This document shows, one piece after another, positions 17,567 to 26,050 of a stretch of 56,184 nt of DNA; position 1 is the stretch's first letter, and each line of letters opens with the position of its first letter. The notes beneath the pieces are model-generated. The model saw nothing but the letters and a program-made list of their open reading frames with translations. It was not told the DNA's origin and made no database searches. Where the stretch lies: NCBI GenBank assembly GCA_009886035.1, contig VFJN01000080.1:1-56184 (forward strand), written 5' to 3'. The DNA is from Actinomycetota bacterium (GTDB lineage Bacteria > Actinomycetota > Acidimicrobiia > Acidimicrobiales > VFJN01). Both the position numbers and the translations under genes were made by a program.

Positions 17567-18963
17567 GCTGAGCCACTCTCGCCACCGGTGGCCGGGGCGG
17601 CGGGGATCACGATGACGGCGTCGAGCCCCCCGCCGGGGGTGGCCTGGAGGCGAGCGGTGGCGCGATTGTTGGCACACAGGCGTCGGACGATGGCCAGGCC
17701 CAGGCCGGTGCCATCGGGGCGGAGGCCCCAATGGCGATCGAAGGCTCGCTCGAGATCCTCGGCGGCGAGACCCGGGCCGTGGTCGGTCACGTGCAGGGCG
17801 ACGAACTCGCCTTCTCGCGCGCCCCGCAGTTCGAGCTGGCTGCCGGCGGGGGCGGCCACGAGGGCGTTGGCGATGAGGTTGTCGAGCACCTGTTCGAGAT
17901 GGTTGCGGTCGAACAGGATGGTGGCCCCCGCCGCCTCTCTGTCTTCGACCACGATCTCAATGGAACCGTCCTCGGCGGCCGGGGCCCAGGCGGCGGCCCG
18001 TTCCCGCAGGCTCGCCCCCGCGCCGAGGCGCTCCTGCCGGATGGGCTCGCGGTCGATGCGGGTGAAGGCCAACAGTGCATCGATGGTGCGCTCGAGACGT
18101 CCGATATCGGCCAGAACGGCGTCGATGGACGGGTCATCTTCCTGGGTGGCGGCAAGGTTGTCCAAGCGCAACCGCACGGCGGTGAGCGGGGTGCGAAGTT
18201 GATGGGAGGCATCGGCGGCGAAGTCCTGGGACGAGCGAACCAACGACGACAATCGGTCGGCCATGGCATTGAAACGCACGGCCAGATCGCGAACTTCCGG
18301 TGGCCCGGTCTCGACGCTGGCGCGGGAGTCGAGATCTCCTTTTTCGAGTTCGTTGGCTACGCCCTGGAGATCGACCAACGCTCGGGTGGCCCACCGCCCC
18401 ACTCCGAGACCAAGACCAACCGCGACCGCCACGGTAACCAACCCGATGGCCGCCAGGGCCAGCCAGTAGCGGAGCACCTCTTCGTCGAGTTCATGGCGGG
18501 GCCGGCTTACCCGTACAGCACCGATCACGCTGCCTCCGGCGCGGATTGGGGCCGCCACCACGAGGAGGGTCTCCTGGAGGGTGTCGGACCGGCGGGTCAC
18601 GATGGCGGTTTCGCCGGCGAGGGCACTGATCATCTCTGGGCGGGTGGCGAAGGACCGTCCGATGGCAGTCCCCACACCGGTGGTGGGGTCTGAGTCGGCT
18701 ACCACCAGGCCCGCTTGGTCCACGATGACGGCGCGGGCCCCGCTTTGGTCTTGGTAGGCGGCGACGGTGGTACCGATGGTGACGGTGTCGCCGCGCTCGA
18801 GGCTCCCCTCCACGTAGTCGCCAATAGCCAGCGCATCGCGCTCCAAGGCGGTGGTGGCTTCGGTGGTGCGTTGTTGTTTGAAGGTCACCGCCAGGGGTAC
18901 TTCGAGAGCCACCAGCACAACCACCGTGACGGTGAGCAGCACCGCGATGATGCGAGCGGTCAT
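17563..18963 (-). CDS. Two-component sensor histidine kinase with HAMP
   Basis: ASHQLRTPLTAVRLRLDNL H-box, NHLEQVLDNLIANAL N-box, DHGPGL and GTGLGLAIVRRL. Confidence 0.93.
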   Translation of the reverse strand: MTARIIAVLLTVTVVVLVALEVPLAVTFKQQRTTEATTALERDALAIGDYVEGSLERGDTVTIGTTVAAYQDQSGARAVIVDQAGLVVADSDPTTGVGTAIGRSFATRPEMISALAGETAIVTRRSDTLQETLLVVAAPIRAGGSVIGAVRVSRPRHELDEEVLRYWLALAAIGLVTVAVAVGLGLGVGRWATRALVDLQGVANELEKGDLDSRASVETGPPEVRDLAVRFNAMADRLSSLVRSSQDFAADASHQLRTPLTAVRLRLDNLAATQEDDPSIDAVLADIGRLERTIDALLAFTRIDREPIRQERLGAGASLRERAAAWAPAAEDGSIEIVVEDREAAGATILFDRNHLEQVLDNLIANALVAAPAGSQLELRGAREGEFVALHVTDHGPGLAAEDLERAFDRHWGLRPDGTGLGLAIVRRLCANNRATARLQATPGGGLDAVIVIPAAPATGGESGSA

Positions 18964-19640
18964 GGCAACGGTTCGCTCGGTCGGGCCCGAAACCCCACGC
19001 CCCGAACCGTTTCGATCAGCGTCGGATCACCAAGTTTGCGGCGCAGCGAAGCGATGTGAACGTCGAGGGTTTTGGTGGGGCCAAACCAATTGCGGTCCCA
19101 GACCTCCTCGAGGATTCCTTGGCGCGTGCGGATGGCCCCAGGGTCTTCGATGAGATAGCGGAGGAGGTCGAACTCCTTAGGGGTGAGGTCCACGGCGGTG
19201 CCCTCCACCCGGGCTTCGTGGGTGCGCACGTCTACGGCGATGGGACCACACTCGAGCCGATCCGGGTGTTCGCGGTGCTCCGACGGTCCCCGGCGCCGCA
19301 GGACGGCACGAATGCGGGCGAGCAACTCGCGGAATCCGAAGGGTTTTCCGAGGTAGTCGTCGGCTCCTAATTCAAGCCCGACCACTCGATCGGTTTCCGT
19401 GTCTCGGGCGGTCAACACGATGATGGGTACGTCGCTGGCTTGGCGCAACGCGCGGCAGACGTCTAGGCCATCGAGGTCGGGCAGGCCGAGGTCGAGCAAC
19501 ACCAAGTCGAACCCTTCGTGGGCCTCCGCGAGGGCGCCACCGCCGGTGGTCACCCAGGTAACCACGAAGCGCTCGCGTTCGAGGCCCGCGATCAACGATT
19601 CGGCGATGGACTCGTCGTCCTCAACGAGTAAGACCCTCAT
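18960..19640 (-). CDS. OmpR/PhoB-family response regulator
   Basis: VEDDE, DLVLLDLGLPDLDGLDVCR, K in LGKPF; winged-helix C-terminus LTPKEFDLLRYL; start MRVLLVEDDE at 19640. Confidence 0.93.
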   Translation of the reverse strand: MRVLLVEDDESIAESLIAGLERERFVVTWVTTGGGALAEAHEGFDLVLLDLGLPDLDGLDVCRALRQASDVPIIVLTARDTETDRVVGLELGADDYLGKPFGFRELLARIRAVLRRRGPSEHREHPDRLECGPIAVDVRTHEARVEGTAVDLTPKEFDLLRYLIEDPGAIRTRQGILEEVWDRNWFGPTKTLDVHIASLRRKLGDPTLIETVRGVGFRARPSEPLP

Positions 19641-19677
19641 GGTGACATTCTGGTCGGGATCACCGTCAGCAGGGGTG

Positions 19678-19699
19678 TGCTTACCAAAACTTTGCCAAA
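19678..19699 (-). promoter_or_regulatory. Candidate OmpR-family binding site: two adjacent 11-mers TTTGGCAAAGT/TTTGGTAAGCA
   Basis: Direct repeat, 7/11 identical, upstream of a putative -10 (CAGAAT, 19647-19652) for the response regulator. Confidence 0.4.
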
Positions 19700-19792
19700 T
19701 GATGGTGTAGTCGTGGGGCTGACCTAGCCGATACCTGGGGAACGCATCCCTATGGTGGACGCAGTATCTCCCCGACGTGAAAGGCACGCTCC

Positions 19793-20302
19793 ATGAAAAA
19801 CCCCCTCAAAGATTTGTCCCGAGCGAAGGCCCTTGGCATCGCTGGTGTAGCCGCCGGTGTGATGGCCTTTGGCGGCTCGGCCGCCGCGATGAGTGTGGGG
19901 CTGATCAACGGCTCTTCTCCCGAGCCCTTCAGCCCGGCGGACGTTGTGGTGGCCGACGACACTCCCACCACCGCCGACGATACGCCGGTGGATCCGGACG
20001 AATCCTCGCCGGCCGATGACGCCGATGATGCCGATGAGGCCGATGACGCCACCGACGGCGTGAATGACGATGACGCCGATGACGCCGATGACGCCGATGA
20101 CGCTGATGACGCGGATGACGCTGATGAGGCTGATGACGCCGATGACGCTGATGACGCGGATGACGCCGATGACGCCGATGACGCCGATGACGCTGATGAC
20201 GCTGATGACGCTGATGACGCCGATGACGCGGATGAGGACGATGACGCGGATGAGGACGATGACGCGGATGAGGACGATGACGCCGATGAGGCCGATGACT
20301 GA
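19793..20302 (+). CDS. Exported or membrane-anchored polyacidic (Asp-Asp-Ala)n repeat protein
   Basis: Hydrophobic N-terminal segment (AKALGIAGVAAGVMAFGGSAAA) then about 95 residues of DDA/DEA/DED repeats; SD-like GAAAGG upstream. Confidence 0.8.
   Translation: MKNPLKDLSRAKALGIAGVAAGVMAFGGSAAAMSVGLINGSSPEPFSPADVVVADDTPTTADDTPVDPDESSPADDADDADEADDATDGVNDDDADDADDADDADDADDADEADDADDADDADDADDADDADDADDADDADDADDADEDDDADEDDDADEDDDADEADD
20015..20299 (+). repeat. 9-bp tandem repeat GATGACGCN, with 18-bp sub-repeat GATGACGCGGATGAGGAC x3 at 20222-20275
   Basis: Direct reading of the sequence. Confidence 0.97.
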
Positions 20303-20377
20303 ATCTCCCTCGGGGCCATCGGCCCGTAGGGGGCGAGGGCCCGACCCCGCCGCTGTCATGCTGCGAGCAATGCCCGC

Positions 20378-20554
20378 ATGGGGGTTGGTGGGGTGGCGCT
20401 GGCGGTCATGCTCGACCTAGTTGCCCTCATGGGAGCAGGAACCACCAATGTGGCGGCGACCACCGCCCCCGCAGTGGTTCCCGCTCCCGGGCTGGCTCTG
20501 TCCCGAAGCTGGCCCCCTCGGCGGGCACCTCTCCCGCCTCCGCCGGGGGCCTGA
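20378..20554 (+). CDS. Possible 58-aa hydrophobic small ORF
   Basis: ATG 20378 to TGA 20552-20554, MGVGGVALAVMLDLVALMGAGTTNVAATTAPAVV...; below the ORF-track length cut-off. Confidence 0.25.
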   Translation: MGVGGVALAVMLDLVALMGAGTTNVAATTAPAVVPAPGLALSRSWPPRRAPLPPPPGA

Positions 20555-20610
20555 GGTCATCAGGGGCGGGCACTCGCCCGTGATGGGAGCAGTGCTTTAC
20601 GCTGGTGGGC

Positions 20611-21861
20611 ATGCCGCTCACTCCATCCGGACAATCACCGCAGGAAATCGTGGCGGCCCTCACGGGGATGCGGGGCAACGATGCTCGTTGGCAGGACGGT
20701 CGCACGTTCGGCATGGTCTACGACGCCGGCCCGGAAGCGCATGCGATGCTCGAGACCGTGGCGGCGATGTTCCTGCACGACAACGCCCTCAACACGATGG
20801 CGTTCCCGAGCCTGGCCCGCATCCAGTCGGAGGTGGTGGGCATCACGGCCGATCTCCTCCACGGACCGGAGGCCTCCGGTTTCATGACCTCCGGCGGCAC
20901 CGAGAGCATTCTGCTGGCCGTGAAGGCGGCGCGCGAGAGGTGCCGTGAGGAGCGGGGCGTCACGGCCCCGGAGATCGTGTTGCCGGTCAGTGCCCACGCC
21001 GCGTTCCACAAGGCGGCCCACTACTTCGGGCTCACCATTCGTCGGGTCCCGGTACTAGCCGACTGGCGGGCTGATGTGGTCGCCGCCGCCGAAGTAGTGA
21101 ACGAGAACACGGTGTTGGTGGTGGGATCGGCGCCGCAGTATCCGCAGGGCGTGATCGATCCGATCCCGGAATTGGCGGCCCTGGCGGCCTCGGTGGGGGC
21201 CAACTTCCACACGGACGCGTGCATGGGCGGCTTCCTCCTGCCGTTTATGGAGCAATTGGGCATGGAGGTGGCGCCCTGGGATTTCCGGGTGGATGGTGTC
21301 ACCACTATTTCGGCCGACATCCACAAACTTGGGTACGCGCCCAAGGGGGCGTCGGTGATCCTGCATCGCACCAAGGCGTTGCGTAAGCACCAGACGTTCG
21401 TCTTCGACGATTGGCTGGGCGGCTTTTACGCCTCGCCGGGTTTGCAGGGCACGCGCTCTGGTTTACCGATGGCCTGTGCCTGGGCGATCTTGCACTATCT
21501 CGGGACTGAGGGCTACCAGCGTCTGGCCCAGGTCACCATCGACACGCATCGGCGCATGGTCGAGGGCATACGAGACATCCCGGGCCTGGCGGTGCTCGGC
21601 GAACCCGAGGCGCATCTCGTGGCGATGGCGATTGCTCCGGGCTACGAAGAGGCACTGGATGTCTTTGCCGTGGGTGATGCTCTGCAAACCAAAGGTTGGT
21701 TCCACGACCGACAGACGCCTCCGGACTCGCTGCACGCCACTGTCAGTGCTGGCAATGCGCCGGTGATCGAGGAGTACCTGGCCGATCTGGCTACCTGTGT
21801 CGGAGAGGTTGGGGGTACCCGTCTCACCGACCGGTCCACCAACTACGCCACCCTCGAGTAG
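20611..21861 (+). CDS. PLP-dependent aspartate aminotransferase-fold protein, sphingosine-1-phosphate lyase-like
   Basis: FMTSGGTESILLAVKAAR, HTDACMGGF, ISADIHKLGYAPKGASV (PLP Lys); ORF also opens at GTG 20605. Confidence 0.8.
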   Translation: MPLTPSGQSPQEIVAALTGMRGNDARWQDGRTFGMVYDAGPEAHAMLETVAAMFLHDNALNTMAFPSLARIQSEVVGITADLLHGPEASGFMTSGGTESILLAVKAARERCREERGVTAPEIVLPVSAHAAFHKAAHYFGLTIRRVPVLADWRADVVAAAEVVNENTVLVVGSAPQYPQGVIDPIPELAALAASVGANFHTDACMGGFLLPFMEQLGMEVAPWDFRVDGVTTISADIHKLGYAPKGASVILHRTKALRKHQTFVFDDWLGGFYASPGLQGTRSGLPMACAWAILHYLGTEGYQRLAQVTIDTHRRMVEGIRDIPGLAVLGEPEAHLVAMAIAPGYEEALDVFAVGDALQTKGWFHDRQTPPDSLHATVSAGNAPVIEEYLADLATCVGEVGGTRLTDRSTNYATLE

Positions 21862-21963
21862 CCCCTCGGTGGGGGCGGGCCACGGCGATGGGGGAGCGAG
21901 TGGGCCGGGCGTCACCACCCCGGGAGAAGCCCGTCGCGGTGGGGCTCGGGTGGCGTATCCACC

Positions 21964-21985
21964 CGCCTGACTGGTGGGTCAGGCG
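21964..21985. promoter_or_regulatory. 8-bp inverted repeat CGCCTGAC-TGGTGG-GTCAGGCG
   Basis: Perfect dyad between the lyase-like gene and the VOC gene; operator or terminator unresolved. Confidence 0.4.
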
Positions 21986-22036
21986 TGGTAAGTTGGGGCG
22001 GTGTAGCCGCCGGGCACACGGGTTTTTTCTGGGGGT

Positions 22037-22594
22037 GTGGCAGTGCCTGAGTCGCCGTTCGAGTTTCAGGGGATCAATCACCTGGCCCTGGTGTGCAAAG
22101 ACATGGCTCGCACCGTGTCTTTCTACCGGGACGTGCTGGGGCTGCGGTTGATCAAGACGATTGAGTTGCCGATGGGGATGGGGCAGCATTTCTTCTTCGA
22201 CTGTGGCGGCAACAATACGCTGGCGTTTTTTTGGTTCCCGGATGCGCCGCCCGCGGCACCGGGGGTAGCCGCCCCGGCTTATCGGCCCGACACCGGAGAA
22301 CTCTTGTCGGCCCACGGTTCGATGAACCATGTGGCCTTTAACGTGCCCGCTGAGGCCATCGAAGGCTACGCCGAGCGTCTGCGGGCGGCCGGGGTGGCCT
22401 GCACCGATGTGGCCAACCACGACGACAGCGAGTTTGGCCTCAGCGCGGAAATGCACCCGGGGGTGTTCCTCCGGTCGATCTATTTCCAGGATCCCGATGG
22501 CATTCTCCTCGAGTTCGCCTGCTGGGAGCGGGCCCTGACGGCCGAAGATGTCGCGCACGAACCGGCCACGGCCGTCGTCGCCGCCACTCACTGA
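22037..22594 (+). CDS. VOC family (glyoxalase/extradiol dioxygenase-fold) protein
   Basis: NHLALVCKDMARTVSFYRDVLGLRL, FQDPDGILLEFACW. Confidence 0.88.
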   Translation: MAVPESPFEFQGINHLALVCKDMARTVSFYRDVLGLRLIKTIELPMGMGQHFFFDCGGNNTLAFFWFPDAPPAAPGVAAPAYRPDTGELLSAHGSMNHVAFNVPAEAIEGYAERLRAAGVACTDVANHDDSEFGLSAEMHPGVFLRSIYFQDPDGILLEFACWERALTAEDVAHEPATAVVAATH

Positions 22595-22598
22595 TCTG

Positions 22599-23243
22599 AT
22601 GCCCCGGCTGCGCCAGGTACCTCGGGCCGAGGTGGAAACGCCGCTGATTGCCACCATGTACGGCCTGCTGTTTGGCGACCGGGATCCAGTGGCGGAACCG
22701 GGCACGGAAACCGGCTCCCCCGGAGACTGGTGGACCGCCTTCGCCAACGTGCCCGACGTGTTCGAGCATGCCGTGCAGGGCTTTGGGCTCTATCGGAGCC
22801 CCCAGCGGCACCTCGACCCAGTGCTACGCGAATTCGCCCAGGCGCGAGCGGGTTGGGCGGCCCAGAGCCAGTTCGTATTCTCGCAGCACTGCAAATCACT
22901 GCGCGAACTCGGCGTATCCGACGAGCGCATCGCCGCCATTCCGCATTGGGCGGCCGCTGACTGCTTCACCCCCGTCGAGCGTTTGGTGTTGGCCTACAGC
23001 GACTGCCTTGTCTACGACCTCGGTCGCGTGCCCGATGGCCTGTTCGCCGCCCTGCGGGAGCACTTCGACGACGTTGAGTTGCTCGAACTCACTTACATCA
23101 CGGCGCTGTACCTTCAGCACGCGGTGATGGCGAGGGCATTGCGCACGGAGTTCGACGACGTCGACGAACGTATCGTGGAGGTGGATCCCCCGGCGGATGC
23201 ATCCGACCCCACTCGGCCCGAAGAGGCCGGCGAGAGCAGGTAG
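22599..23243 (+). CDS. Carboxymuconolactone decarboxylase/AhpD-like family protein
   Basis: REFAQARAGWAAQSQFVFSQHCKSLRELGVSDERIAAI pattern; ATG 22599. Confidence 0.8.
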   Translation: MPRLRQVPRAEVETPLIATMYGLLFGDRDPVAEPGTETGSPGDWWTAFANVPDVFEHAVQGFGLYRSPQRHLDPVLREFAQARAGWAAQSQFVFSQHCKSLRELGVSDERIAAIPHWAAADCFTPVERLVLAYSDCLVYDLGRVPDGLFAALREHFDDVELLELTYITALYLQHAVMARALRTEFDDVDERIVEVDPPADASDPTRPEEAGESR

Positions 23244-23307
23244 CCCAACCGCCACGCACCCAACCCCGGCCATCCACCCGCCGCTCGCTCGGAGGGAGCC
23301 GCCGGCC

Positions 23308-24831
23308 TCAGGTCCCGAGACGGTTGAGGATGTTGGTGGTGATTTGTTCGATCTGGGGGTCGCGGCCGCTGAGACCGTGGGCCCAGTCGGTGCTGCCGGA
23401 GGTAATCGCGACGCCGCCGGCGGCGGAGGTGTAGGTGCCCAAAACGGCGTGGCCGTAGGAGATGCGCTCGACGTCTTCGTTGGCGCGGGAGCCGAACAGG
23501 CGGGCGGCGATGAACTCCACCTCGGAGGGCGCGTTGGGGGCGGGCGGACGGGCGGCGGTGGTGCGGGTGAAGTGGGCGGCCGGCGCCGTGCCGAGGATCT
23601 CGAAATCAACGGGCGTGCCGTCGGTACCAGTGGGGTAGGGCAACCCGTCTCGATACGTGAAGTCGCAGCCGTCGCACTCGTAGCCCACCGCGGTCGCCGC
23701 CGCCCCGAGCACGTCGCCATAACCGATGCCGGTGTTGGCGAAGATCCAGTGATCCGGCCGGTGCACGGTGTACCCGCCCGCCCCGGCGGTGGCCCGCTGG
23801 CCGATGCGGTGGTAGCCGCCACGGGCGAAACTCACCCCGGTCATGTGGTTCTCGGGCCGCTCAATGAGATGGTCGGACCACATGCTCGTGAGTTCGCTCA
23901 CCCGGTCGGTGCCAAACACCGGGTCCTGTTTGAAGAACCCCTTGTAGCCCACCATTGTCTTGGCAGGGCCTTCGGGCGTGGGGTCCTCGTGGCGCACCTG
24001 CCAGAACGCCGTGTTGCCGGAGAAAAAGGCGGCGTGTCCACCACTGCTGATGAAGCCCTCCACCGCGTCGCGCATGCCGGAGGACCAGTACTCGTCGTGG
24101 CCCACGGAGAGGAACAGCGAGTAGCCGCTGGCGCGTAACAACCCGGGGTGATCCGCCACGTCGGGGTTGGTGACCACATCGATGGCATGGCCATGCTGCT
24201 CGGCCCACGCGATGAACGGCAGTTCCCAATCCGGCCAGCCCGCCGAGCCGGCATAGGGAGAGAGGTGATTCAACGCCAGATACCCCACGTGGGCTGCCAT
24301 GTGGGGATCAGGGGGAACGGTGGTGGTGATGCGGCGGCCGAGGCCGGGGGGTTTGGACAGGTAGCCGGGGGCCATCGGTCGTTGGAGCGAGACTTGGGTG
24401 CCGCCCGTGTAGAGGTTGCGGCCACCGAAGTCGTTGTAGGCATGCCAGGTATTGGTAGCCAGGGCGAGCAGGATCGAGGCGGTTGGGGCACCGATGCGCG
24501 GCCGCACGACGAAGAACGCGTGACTGCGGCGCCGTTTTCCGTCGACGTCGATCTCCAGGACCACCTCGTAGTAACCCGAGCGCCAGGCGCTCTCGACGTT
24601 GAGAACGAACGCGGCCGGCCAGCCGCAGCCGTGAGCGGCGGCATCGGCGGGGATGGGGTGGTTGTCGCTGGGGACGGCCTCATCGGTGAATACCACGGTG
24701 CGTTCGCCGCCCACCCGGGCCACCTCCACCGACACCGGCCGGGCTCCCGCCGAGGAGAGATGGAGTCCCACGGTTTCGCCCCCCACTACTGATTGAGGCC
24801 AGCAGTACCCCGTCACCGTTTCGAACGCCAT
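23308..24831 (-). CDS. N,N-dimethylformamidase beta-subunit-like protein
   Basis: TWHAYNDFGGRNLY, YSLFLSVGHDEYWSSGMRDAVEGFISSGGHAAFFSGNTAFWQVR motifs. Confidence 0.8.
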   Translation of the reverse strand: MAFETVTGYCWPQSVVGGETVGLHLSSAGARPVSVEVARVGGERTVVFTDEAVPSDNHPIPADAAAHGCGWPAAFVLNVESAWRSGYYEVVLEIDVDGKRRRSHAFFVVRPRIGAPTASILLALATNTWHAYNDFGGRNLYTGGTQVSLQRPMAPGYLSKPPGLGRRITTTVPPDPHMAAHVGYLALNHLSPYAGSAGWPDWELPFIAWAEQHGHAIDVVTNPDVADHPGLLRASGYSLFLSVGHDEYWSSGMRDAVEGFISSGGHAAFFSGNTAFWQVRHEDPTPEGPAKTMVGYKGFFKQDPVFGTDRVSELTSMWSDHLIERPENHMTGVSFARGGYHRIGQRATAGAGGYTVHRPDHWIFANTGIGYGDVLGAAATAVGYECDGCDFTYRDGLPYPTGTDGTPVDFEILGTAPAAHFTRTTAARPPAPNAPSEVEFIAARLFGSRANEDVERISYGHAVLGTYTSAAGGVAITSGSTDWAHGLSGRDPQIEQITTNILNRLGT

Positions 24832-24897
24832 GGGGGAGGACCCTAACGGGGCCGGGACTCCACGGGCACCAGGGGCGGCGCTTCTAGAATGGTGGGT

Positions 24898-25551
24898 ATG
24901 ACCAGACGTCTCAGCCGGGCCGAGTTCCTCGCCACCTACGACCTAGAGGACTGGCGGGTGTTGGGCCGGGCCGCAGAGGCATGGTTCGAGGCCCCCACCT
25001 TCTCCGCCGCCGCCGCCTTCGTGGCCGTGGTGGCCCGCGAAGCGGACGACGTCGATCATCACCCTGATGTGGAACTGCGGTACCCCGGACGCGTTCATGT
25101 GTGCATCACCAGCCACGATGCCGGCGGTCTCACCGACCGGGATGGGGGGCTGGCCCGGGCCATCTCCCAGCGGGCGGCGGCGGCTGGTCTTACCGCGCAG
25201 CCGCGGGCATCGACGCGCGTCGAGGTGGTGATCGGGGCGGTCGACATTGATCGGCTGGTGCCGTTCTGGGCCGCCGTGCTGGGGTATCGGTCCGACCCTG
25301 CCGGCGGCCTGGTTGACCCGCAGGGAATCGGGCCCGCCCTTCGTTTCGAGGGCCGTGACGCACCCACCCCAGTGGGCTTCGGGCGCCGCCTCCTCGTGAG
25401 GGTGGCGGCCGACGAGGCGCCCGGGCGGATCGCCGCGGGAGTGGCCGCCGGGGGCCGGGTCATCCTCGAAATCCCCGCCGACGCCGCCTGGGTGCTGGCT
25501 GACCCCGAGGGCAACGAGGTTGGTCTCGGGGTTGGATCAGAGGAGGAGTAG
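24898..25551 (+). CDS. Pterin-4a-carbinolamine dehydratase-like domain fused to VOC domain
   Basis: N-terminal EADDVDHHPDVELRY...TSHDAGGLTDRD (PCD active-site pattern) plus C-terminal VOC (VDIDRLVPFWAAVLGY...DPEGNEVGLG). Confidence 0.8.
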   Translation: MTRRLSRAEFLATYDLEDWRVLGRAAEAWFEAPTFSAAAAFVAVVAREADDVDHHPDVELRYPGRVHVCITSHDAGGLTDRDGGLARAISQRAAAAGLTAQPRASTRVEVVIGAVDIDRLVPFWAAVLGYRSDPAGGLVDPQGIGPALRFEGRDAPTPVGFGRRLLVRVAADEAPGRIAAGVAAGGRVILEIPADAAWVLADPEGNEVGLGVGSEEE

Positions 25552-25567
25552 CGGCGAGGAGTCCGGG

Positions 25568-26029
25568 TCAATCCGACTCGAGCTCGGCCTTCATCCGTTC
25601 GAGGGTGGTACGCATGCCGTTGCGGTTCGTCCGTCCGCGAGCCCAGCCCAGTAACCCCCAGTAGAGGCGCATGGCGAGCGTGTCCTTCAGGCGAAACGAC
25701 TCGGTGATATCGGTGCCACCCGCTGGGTTCGCTACCAACGCATAGCGCCAGTTGTTGAGCCCCTTCTCCACCGACTCGCCCACCGTAAAGCCAAAGACCT
25801 GGTCCTGTTCGCACTCGGTGATGACACAGGTTGCCCAGTAGATCGGCCCCTTCTGGTTGCGTTTCACGTGGCCGCGAAAACGCACCCCCACCGCCGGTCC
25901 GGTGGCCCCGTCGAGCCATTCGGCCTCGAACGTCTCGGGGCTGTAGCGCCCGATCTTGGTTACGTCGCTGACAAGGGCCCACACCTCCGCCGGGGTGGCT
26001 TCAATGGTCATGGTCACGGAATCCTGCAT
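25568..26029 (-). CDS. SRPBCC family protein
   Basis: MTIEATPAEVWALVSDVTKIGRYSPETFEAEWLDGATGPAVGVRFRG. Confidence 0.85.
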   Translation of the reverse strand: MQDSVTMTIEATPAEVWALVSDVTKIGRYSPETFEAEWLDGATGPAVGVRFRGHVKRNQKGPIYWATCVITECEQDQVFGFTVGESVEKGLNNWRYALVANPAGGTDITESFRLKDTLAMRLYWGLLGWARGRTNRNGMRTTLERMKAELESD

Positions 26030-26050
26030 GGGCAGGAACGTAGTCGCCCG

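Noticed and set aside
19724-20420. SASSASS, VIGVIGVI and MTPMTPMT ORFs over the repeat (19750-20319 -, 19724-20359 -, 20064-20420 +)
   Set aside because: A 9-bp repeat without stops leaves all frames open; only the plus frame from 19793 has an SD, start and export-like N-terminus.
23197-24138. 313-aa plus ORF opposite the dimethylformamidase-like gene
   Set aside because: Antisense artefact; the minus frame carries the family motifs.
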